DNA of 64,000 bases, from positions 62,001 through 126,000 of the forward strand of contig NZ_JBDFMQ010000002.1 in assembly GCF_047238345.1 (NCBI RefSeq). Direction: 5' to 3'. A program made the translations under genes and the position numbers. This stretch comes from Shouchella sp047238345. GTDB taxonomy: Bacteria > Bacillota > Bacilli > Bacillales > Bacillaceae_D. The notes under the pieces are model-generated. The model had not been told where the DNA came from. It ran no database searches and worked only from the letters and a program-made list of their open reading frames with translations. Within the stretch, counting starts at the first letter, position 1, and every line of letters begins with the position of its first letter. Positions 8,217 through 14,730 of this stretch are shown in pieces.

Positions 8217-9074
8217 TTAAGCTAACGGAAACTTCTTGTGTGCGTTTGTTGCACGATCATGCATTTTTTGAACAGGCACTACTTTAGGATGAACCACTTT
8301 ATTTCCGATTGCCAAAACATACTCGCACGTACTCCACTTTTCTAATTTTTCCTTATATCCCATATCCCATTTTGCTAATAAATCTTTTTCATTCTGATTA
8401 CGGTAGGGATAACGAACGGGAATTCGGTCCATCCCAAAGCGCCAAGGCTTTGGAGTGAGCCTTGCACGAAAACTGTTCTGTACCTTACATAAGACACGAT
8501 AGCTGGGATCACAACCTAGTAGTTCAAGGATTTGCTCTGCTTCCCTCCCGCTTGGTTCAAACGTCTGATGTGTGATCATATAACGAAGTCCGCCGTATGT
8601 GCGATAGACGGTAGCACCACGTTTGTCGTCCTCGTGTACCCATCGCTTCAGCTGATTGATTGCTTGTGTCTCTTGAGAGTCTTCACTTAAAGCTTTCTTT
8701 TTTCGAGAAAATAAGCCTTTTATCCCTTTAAATAAGCTTAAATGGGTCTTTTGTTCAAAATCAATATCTACGAACATGACATTCTGTGTGTTCAAAATAA
8801 ACGACCCATATAAATTACGTGTAATAACGTAACTGAACTCATCGTGATTAGAAATAATTTCTTCGCGCACGGGATAATGGCCATATGAGTATTTTTCCTG
8901 GAGCGGTTCCCCTTGCTCGATCTTTACTTTCAGTTCCTTCGCTGCTTGATCAGACTTAGTCTGAGCTGCTTCCTCACTTTCATCAGACCAACGCCAAACA
9001 GAGGTAATTACTCGTTTTCCAACCGGATCAAATGCATCTACTTCAGATTCTGCCCAAAATTTAGGAATGTCCAT
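8217..9074 (-). CDS. Conserved protein of unknown function, 285 aa
   Basis: A full-length soluble protein starting at ATG 9074, with GGAGG 10 nt upstream. Visible conserved-looking blocks are NVMFVDIDF (a DxD pair after a hydrophobic strand, about residue 100), TYGGLRYMITHQTF (about 160-173) and CKVQNSFRARLTPKPWRFG (about 196-214). The DxD strand and the later GGLRYMITH block vaguely recall motifs I and II of archaeo-eukaryotic primase/polymerase folds, but I would not assign that. It stands alone with its own terminator. Function unknown; the blocks suggest an enzyme. Confidence 0.6.
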   Translation of the reverse strand: MDIPKFWAESEVDAFDPVGKRVITSVWRWSDESEEAAQTKSDQAAKELKVKIEQGEPLQEKYSYGHYPVREEIISNHDEFSYVITRNLYGSFILNTQNVMFVDIDFEQKTHLSLFKGIKGLFSRKKKALSEDSQETQAINQLKRWVHEDDKRGATVYRTYGGLRYMITHQTFEPSGREAEQILELLGCDPSYRVLCKVQNSFRARLTPKPWRFGMDRIPVRYPYRNQNEKDLLAKWDMGYKEKLEKWSTCEYVLAIGNKVVHPKVVPVQKMHDRATNAHKKFPLA

Positions 9075-9520
9075 ATTTTTAAGTGCCTCCCTGAAAAACT
9101 ATTAAGACAATGTAAGAATATAATTCTTATTATAAGTGATACCGTAATGGGATAACATCTTTAAGTACAGAATGTAAAAATGTCGTTAATCCATTAGTGA
9201 ATTATGGTAATACCTAATACTGGGGATATGTCGCTCTTAAAGAGTATAAATATACGTTCACATAACCTGGAAACTAATCTTTGGTGTGTCGTACTAAAGA
9301 AATAAACAGAAGGAGCAAAATAAAGTAATGTGCAGTATGGTCAGATCGAAAAGTAAATAAAAATGAAATTTGTATCTTTTTGCTCAATAATTTAAAATTA
9401 GAATTAACTAAGTAAATAAATTATTAGGGCTACTAAAAACAACATAAGCACAACAATATAATTTACTCCTTCACTATTTCTATTGAATTTCTAAATAAAC
9501 TTTACGGATTGGGTGAAAGC
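9075..9520. other. AT-rich intergenic region between divergent genes
   Basis: This holds the promoters of the divergent genes at 9074 (minus) and 9521 (plus). It is AT-rich with several possible -10 boxes; I could not single out a promoter. No gene, repeat or strong hairpin was seen. Confidence 0.3.
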
Positions 9521-10519
9521 ATGCTTTTAGCTTCCTATGAAAAACGTTTAAACAAAAATAATAAAGAAGGAACTGTTACAAAAGAATATATTGAAATTAA
9601 TGGGGTTCGACAAGGAATCATTATTGAATCGTTGAATAAAGAAAAACCATTGTTATTATTTTTGCATGGTGGTCCTGGGTTTCCCATCTATCCTTTCAAC
9701 AAAGCTCATGGTATTCATTTTGAAAACTTATTCAACGTTTGTTATTGGGACCAGAGAGGAACAGGGATGTCATATAATAAAAAGGAAACTGACAGCCCAT
9801 TAAATCTAAATCAACTGATTGAAGATACTATTGAAGTAGTAAATTATTTACGAAAAAAGTACTCACGAGAAAAAATTTTTTTGATGGGTCACTCATGGGG
9901 ATCTTATCTTGGTAGCATTGTTGCAAGTAAGAATCCTGAACTATTCTATGCTTATATTGGTGTCGGTCAAATAGGATTGCAAAAAGATTCTGAAGAAGAG
10001 ACTTATAATTATATTCTGGAAACTGCAATTGCTCAAAATGACAAACGTGCGATTTCACAAATAACAAAAGTGAAGTTTGATGTAAATTACTATAAGAACC
10101 AATCATATTCTGCAATTAGAAAAAAATTTACAGACAAATATGGTGGTGGTTTCAAGCGCGATGGATACTCTTTCATTGAGACTCTAAAGCATATTCTCAT
10201 GTGTCCAAACTATACTTTCAAAGAAAAAATGAACATACTAAATGGTAGTTATTACAGCTATCAATCTTTAGCTCGAGACATGGCTACAACTGATATAGTG
10301 AAATTAGTACCAAAAATTAAAATTCCAGTATTTATAATACAGGGGTTACATGATTATCAAACTACATACACTCAAGCAAAACGTTTTTACGACTCAGTAG
10401 AAGCTCCTTACAAAAAAATATTCATCTTTGAAGACTCAGCTCACACACCATTTTACGAGGAACGAGAGCGTTTTCGTGAAATTATGGAAGGTGAAGTATT
10501 GGGGTTAATCTCTCCTTGA
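9521..10519 (+). CDS. Alpha/beta hydrolase, proline-iminopeptidase-like (S33)
   Basis: The 332 residues show the S33 family layout: oxyanion motif FLHGGPG (about 47-53), CYWDQRGTGMSYN (about 74-86), nucleophile elbow GHSWGSYLG (Ser about 128), a helical lid, and C-terminal acid and histidine in IQGLHDYQT and EDSAHTPFYEE. It is probably a cytoplasmic aminopeptidase or hydrolase acting on N-terminal proline or small amides or esters. The frame is open to TTG 9509, but GGGTGA at 9511-9516 favours ATG 9521. It is monocistronic. Natural substrate cannot be told from sequence. Confidence 0.85.
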   Translation: MLLASYEKRLNKNNKEGTVTKEYIEINGVRQGIIIESLNKEKPLLLFLHGGPGFPIYPFNKAHGIHFENLFNVCYWDQRGTGMSYNKKETDSPLNLNQLIEDTIEVVNYLRKKYSREKIFLMGHSWGSYLGSIVASKNPELFYAYIGVGQIGLQKDSEEETYNYILETAIAQNDKRAISQITKVKFDVNYYKNQSYSAIRKKFTDKYGGGFKRDGYSFIETLKHILMCPNYTFKEKMNILNGSYYSYQSLARDMATTDIVKLVPKIKIPVFIIQGLHDYQTTYTQAKRFYDSVEAPYKKIFIFEDSAHTPFYEERERFREIMEGEVLGLISP

Positions 10520-10859
10520 CGAACTTTCGCTAAAAAGTGCTTGTATTATGTACAACTTCCTGTGCTTTTTTTAGCATATTGCAAATTAATTGTCGCTTAC
10601 TTTCAAGGGTACTAACCGAATAAGACAAAAAAACGGGAGTGAGTGGGGGGAAGATGTCCAATTTAATTAGGGAAGAAAAAATCTCGTTACATTACAATGT
10701 TAACTAAAGTAATTTCTATGCCAATCATTCCTGTACTTTTTTTAGAAATTATTCCACTTGAACCCACCCTCATTTTTAAAAACCACAGAGAATGGGGGGG
10801 TTAGAAAATTTTGCTTACAAGGAGATTGATACAGTACAACATGCTTATGGTAAAAATTA
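10520..10859. other. Intergenic with G-rich imperfect hairpin
   Basis: Contains an imperfect hairpin, AACCCACCCTCATT (10761-10774) with AGAATGGGGGGGTT (10789-10802). It resembles the much better hairpin at 13050-13094 on the other side of the Rap/Phr pair. No coding frame with a ribosome site is seen. Confidence 0.35.
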
Positions 10860-11045
10860 AGTCTTATGACATGTGCATTACATTATTCACACAGTTAACG
10901 GTCTTTCTTTTTTCGTAGGATTGATCGTCTTTTTACGGTTGTTTTATACACTATGTGAGGGCAAAAATGAACAATAGAAAAGCTATGAGTGTGATATCCA
11001 AAAATAGTGCTCCTTTGCTAAATTCTTGCTGACTATTAAGGTTGT
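10860..11045 (+). repeat. Diverged repeat R1, left copy
   Basis: About 185 bp here match 13185-13375 in the same orientation. Shared blocks include ATGGTCTTTC-like and CGTCTTTTTAC stretches, AAAAGCTATGA, and the almost identical run from GATATCCAAAAATAGTGCTC to TTTGCTAAA. The copies lie either side of the Rap/Phr pair. They appear non-coding. A duplication that then diverged is the simplest reading. Confidence 0.6.
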
Positions 11046-11089
11046 ACTACTTATTGTTAAAAGTATTTAATAAGAGTTATTTGGATTCA

Positions 11090-11165
11090 CTCACTCAGAT
11101 AATTTATTTGTCTTTGTGCTATTTTAAGTTGATAAAATAGATGTTTGAATTTAGCCTTAATACTG
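11090..11165 (+). repeat. Diverged repeat R2, left copy
   Basis: TTTATTTGTCTTT, TATTTTAAGT, GATAAAATAG and TTGAATTTA occur here in the same order and spacing as at 26650-26730, upstream of the Fic gene. The similarity covers about 75 bp. Neither copy is coding. The rest of 11166-11419 shows no gene. Confidence 0.5.
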
Positions 11166-11419
11166 ATTCATTTGAGAACATTTTTTTAGTTTAGTTAATT
11201 GTACTTTTTGTAGCTTAAGGAAAACCATTCAAAGCACAATTGATTATATGAATGGTGAAGATTAAATCAAATTTAAAATTCTATAAGATTCATAGTAAGG
11301 CCCCTTAATTTAAGTGAAATCCTTTATTATTAAAGAAAAAAGAGCCATTTTCACAACGGCTCCAAGATAAGGGAATGACAATACTTGTGCAACTATAATA
11401 ACTAACTCTTTCGATATAT

Positions 11420-11653
11420 TCAGACCATTTCTTTATTCGTTTGATTTAACGAGTTAGAACGATGAACGTCATGTTTACCAGCGAGAAGGTATGAATTATT
11501 ATTGTCTCGATGAACGTCGTGTTTACCAGCAAATTTATGAACATCGTGTTTGCCAAAAGTCTCTACCTCACCATTTGATTTGAAATCTGCACCAACAATT
11601 GTAGCTGAAGAAAGGATTATTAACGTAGCTAAACTTAAAGTTACTTTTTTCAT
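11420..11653 (-). CDS. Phr-type signalling peptide precursor with three GKHDVH repeats
   Basis: The 77-residue precursor starts with a Sec signal peptide (MKK, then hydrophobic 5-20, cleavage probably near VGA). Three copies of the same hexapeptide follow at about 34-39, 43-48 and 59-64: FGKHDVHK, AGKHDVHR, AGKHDVHR. It overlaps the upstream Rap gene by 4 nt (ATGA), with GGAG inside that gene. Known Phr proteins are exported, cut, re-imported by Opp and bind the cognate Rap. Here GKHDVH or a shorter piece is the likely mature signal, made in three copies per precursor. Family assignment rests on architecture and the Rap neighbour. Confidence 0.8.
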   Translation of the reverse strand: MKKVTLSLATLIILSSATIVGADFKSNGEVETFGKHDVHKFAGKHDVHRDNNNSYLLAGKHDVHRSNSLNQTNKEMV

Positions 11654-12732
11654 GATTGATCAACTCCTAAATTAGTTTGTTGTTTGGTCATGTCATTTGA
11701 TAAGCGAGAGTATTTTAGTGCATTTTCCATGTCCCCTTTATTTTCAAAAAATAAAGATACTTCCTCACAAATTTCTGCGCAATCAAAATATTGATTATTT
11801 GCTTTTAAGAGATCTAGACCCAATTCAACTAGTTTAAAATTATTCTCTATATATAGCCCTCTACTTACATGACATTTTGCTGTGATCTCAACGAGATTAT
11901 GAGATTGAGCAGCGCTTTCAATATCGTCTAATCCTGATATGTAGACCCCGGTTCTTAACTGAGCATTAAGCAAATTGTATTTAGTTTTAATGCTGGTTAC
12001 CGATTGTCCAAGTTCAGGAATTAATAAAGCTTTCTCAAAAAAAGGTATTGCTTCTTCATATCTTTTCTGTGTCATCCGATTAAGTCCCATGTTGCTTAAA
12101 AGAAGAGCATTATAGAATGGAAAGGGCTTCGCTAAACTTATTAAATCGTTGTATATTAATTCCGCTGACTCATAGCGTCCCACTTCTGTATGAATTGCTG
12201 CTAAAATCATTTTACAACGAACAACGTTCGCAATATAGAGATCGTTTTTCTCAAAGAATTCCAAAGCTTGTTCTAAATAAGAGTAAGAAAATGTATATTG
12301 ATCAATGCGATAGTAACTATATCCAAGCTCCTGATAGAAATCTGCTCGTTCAGCAGAATCATTAACTTTTTCTATCAATCTTTCCGCAATCTTGTACGTA
12401 CGTATTGCTGACTTGTATCTCTCATTTAAAAACTCATGTTGTCCAGATACAAAATAATACATATAGTTTAGATAATCATCACGTTCAATCTCCACCGAAC
12501 TGACGACTGGCGCCTCTAGTGTTCCCCCTTCGGTATAATTTACAATTAAATCGTGTTTGAAACTAATTAGCTGATAATATGCCAACATCTTGTCGTGGGG
12601 TTCCATTTTCTGAACTATTTCATCTGTCTGTTGTTTTAATATTTTGGCTTGCTTAATATCTTTAGCTATTAAGCAACTATGCCATTCAACAATCTTTTTT
12701 CCAACTTCTTCAGCTTTTAATACAGTATCCAA
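11650..12732 (-). CDS. Rap-family TPR receptor (response-regulator aspartate phosphatase-like)
   Basis: About 360 residues, the usual Rap length. The N-terminal helical bundle (IVEWHSCLI, then MEPHDKMLAYYQLISFKHDL, where RapA-type proteins have EEDQDLLLYYSLMEFRH) is followed by TPR repeats through the C-terminus (ELGYSYYRIDQYTFSYSYLE, NMGLNRMTQKRYEEAIPFFE). Raps act in the cytoplasm on Spo0F, ComA or DNA-binding regulators and are inhibited by Phr. The glutamine used by Spo0F phosphatases (RapH Gln47) appears replaced by Asp, so phosphatase activity is doubtful. Start: TTG 12732 has AGAGAGG 7 nt upstream and fits family length; ATG 12750 is in frame but poorly supported. Confidence 0.85.
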   Translation of the reverse strand: MDTVLKAEEVGKKIVEWHSCLIAKDIKQAKILKQQTDEIVQKMEPHDKMLAYYQLISFKHDLIVNYTEGGTLEAPVVSSVEIERDDYLNYMYYFVSGQHEFLNERYKSAIRTYKIAERLIEKVNDSAERADFYQELGYSYYRIDQYTFSYSYLEQALEFFEKNDLYIANVVRCKMILAAIHTEVGRYESAELIYNDLISLAKPFPFYNALLLSNMGLNRMTQKRYEEAIPFFEKALLIPELGQSVTSIKTKYNLLNAQLRTGVYISGLDDIESAAQSHNLVEITAKCHVSRGLYIENNFKLVELGLDLLKANNQYFDCAEICEEVSLFFENKGDMENALKYSRLSNDMTKQQTNLGVDQS

Positions 12733-12756
12733 AAAAACGCCTCTCTTCATTCCCAA

Positions 12757-13049
12757 ATTTCTGTTAATTATATTATATATGTTTCAATAGTATTATGAAA
12801 GTGATAGTACATATTTCCCAACTTCTTAAATTAAAACGAGATCTTACTGATTACATGTGTGTTTAAAAAACGACAAATACATCTTGAACTAGGGACTTAG
12901 GCAAGCGCTGCTCTGTTTTTCGTTGGACTTCTGTGCTGTTACTTCCCCAATTATGAGTATCTTTCTAGCGAAAAGGGTTTTGAAAAACGTTCGTTTAACA
13001 CGGTAACAAATAATTTCACTTACCGAATTGAAAAAGATTAAATAAAATA
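12757..13049. other. Intergenic upstream of the Rap gene
   Basis: This must hold the rap-phr promoter on the minus strand. AT-rich stretches such as TATTATATAT near 12771-12780 could supply a -10 box, but no clear paired -35 was identified. No gene seen. Confidence 0.3.
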
Positions 13050-13094
13050 GCCCCACCCCCATTCTTTTTAAACCTAGGAGAATGGGGGTGGGGC
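13050..13094 (-). terminator. Long GC-rich hairpin
   Basis: GCCCCACCCCCATTCT (13050-13065) pairs perfectly over 16 bp with AGAATGGGGGTGGGGC (13079-13094). On the minus strand it is followed by a T-rich run, so it may be a terminator, though no minus-strand gene ends here. A diverged sibling lies at 10761-10802, so it may instead belong to the repeat bracketing the Rap/Phr pair. Confidence 0.5.
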
Positions 13095-13184
13095 AAAACA
13101 GTTCACTTACAGACCTAAATATTCTTGCATGAGAATGAAGGAGAGGGGTACAGAACGACTAGATGCGTTAGGAAAAAAATGAAA

Positions 13185-13375
13185 GCTTATGAGTTGTGCT
13201 TTACACTATTCACACGGGTAATGGTCTTTCTTTTTTTTTTCGTAGAACGGTTCGTCTTTTTACAGTTGCTTTATATATTATATAGGGTGTAAAAATCGTC
13301 ATAAACAATAAAAAAGCTATGATCGTGATATCCAAAAATAGTGCTCCTTTGCTAAAATCTTGCTGATTGAGATTG
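13185..13375 (+). repeat. Diverged repeat R1, right copy
   Basis: Direct repeat of 10860-11045 with scattered substitutions and small indels. It retains the conserved block starting GATATCCAAAAATAGTGCTC. Non-coding in all frames examined. Confidence 0.6.
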
Positions 13376-13434
13376 CTTTATGTATTTTGGATAATAACTA
13401 AAAGGGGAATGTGCGTTTGTGTTTTAATTATATT

Positions 13435-13600
13435 ATGGTAGTGAGGAAGGTACTAGATTGTTATGATCGAAGTCATGAAGATGCCTATTTCTTAGTAATG
13501 TCATGCTACCTAGACGTTATAATCGTGATGACCTACTTTGTAGAAATAAGATATCTGTGCACTTTCAACATGAAGAATTAAAAGCAAAATGCTAACATTT
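13435..13600 (+). repeat. Diverged repeat R3 (possible decayed coding sequence), copy 1
   Basis: This matches 26435-26590. In one frame this copy reads HEDAYFLVM and the other HENGYVLVM. After a frame change here LPRRYNRDDLLCRNKIS aligns with HPKLYNGDKILLSSKIP in the other copy. Both are broken by stops, so they look like remnants of one ancestral gene duplicated at two sites. No family recognised. The bases 13601-13862 contain nothing else besides the PPTase upstream region. Confidence 0.45.
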
Positions 13601-13862
13601 AATATGAGATTTATACTTCACAAATCTTGATGATAAATCTTTAGAATTCCAAATAGAGGATTTTTACGGATTCTAAAAGAACTATTAAACGCACTTTATC
13701 AAAAAGAAAACGGTGATCAAGTAATCATACACAATTGATAGATAAATCAAGGTACTTGATGTTTACTAAGCACACTATGAAAGAATAAGGAAGGACTGGG
13801 AAATGCCTAACAAAACGTTCAACAATTTTAAAAATAGTAACCATTTAGATAAAGGAGAAAAA

Positions 13863-14528
13863 ATGACAATATCTATAGCTTATGGAAAGACAGAAAATGT
13901 AATTAATTATTTAGATGGATTCGATATAAGACTGAATCAAGATGAAAGGGATAACTACAATAAATTAAAGTTTCCTACTAATCAAAGAGATTATCTAGCT
14001 GCCCATTTACTCACCCGTTATTGCATAAACCATCTTACGGGTGTGGCTTTTCATGAAATAAATTTGACCCAACATTGTGCAACTTGTGGTGGGAAGCACG
14101 GAAAACCAGAAGTAAGCTATCCTGCAAATACGTTTGTTTCTTGGTCACATACGAGTGGAAATGTGGCAAGTATTTCAGCTCATAAACCAGTAGGCATTGA
14201 TATTGAAAAAATGGGGGTAGCATTGGATGCAGTATTTGGAGAATTATTCTTATCACCATTGGAAAGAGAAGAGATTTCTTTTTCAGATAGGGATGAATTA
14301 AGTTCGACATTGTACAAGATGTGGGTTAAGAAAGAATGTCTAATTAAGTTAGGCTTATATCAAATCGATCAAATGAAAGATATCTGTTTGACTTCTACTA
14401 ACCCTTTTTATTCTCATAATAGAAAAAGATATTCGTTTATCGATATTGACTCAGATTCCATGATGGGAGCTGCTGTATACGAAATAGAAGACGGTATCAT
14501 CGAAAAGGCCTCACTCACTCATTTATAA
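13863..14528 (+). CDS. Sfp-type 4'-phosphopantetheinyl transferase
   Basis: A 221-residue protein with the Sfp signatures: CATCGGKHGKPEV (about 75-87), SWSHTSGNVA (about 96), GIDIEKM with the Mg-binding Asp/Glu (about 113-119) and WVKKECLIKLG (about 157-167). It moves phosphopantetheine from CoA to a conserved carrier-protein serine, here most likely Ser of the NRPS carrier domain encoded 200 bp downstream. AAAGGAG 5 nt before ATG 13863 decides the start; an in-frame ATG at 13803 with its own weaker purine-rich site would add 20 residues. A four-cysteine/histidine-like cluster (HCATCGGKH) is unusual but seen in some family members. Confidence 0.88.
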   Translation: MTISIAYGKTENVINYLDGFDIRLNQDERDNYNKLKFPTNQRDYLAAHLLTRYCINHLTGVAFHEINLTQHCATCGGKHGKPEVSYPANTFVSWSHTSGNVASISAHKPVGIDIEKMGVALDAVFGELFLSPLEREEISFSDRDELSSTLYKMWVKKECLIKLGLYQIDQMKDICLTSTNPFYSHNRKRYSFIDIDSDSMMGAAVYEIEDGIIEKASLTHL

Positions 14529-14730
14529 CTAGTCACCTTACTCGACTCCTGTTCCTTTATTTAATTCGCTTTTTAAATCAGAGCTTCTGCTTGTCTTAAT
14601 CGTCAAATGACACATTTCCCAATATCGGTCTAGTCTATTCAAAGGTATACTTGTTAAAAGGTACAAATAGAAGCAGCTAGATGCCGTATCTTTGGGAACG
14701 TGTATGTTAAAAACGAAAAGGAGCTATTAT

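Noticed and set aside
14035..14310. 91-aa minus-strand frame inside the PPTase gene
   Set aside because: Fully antisense to a gene with all Sfp-family motifs; no ribosome site.
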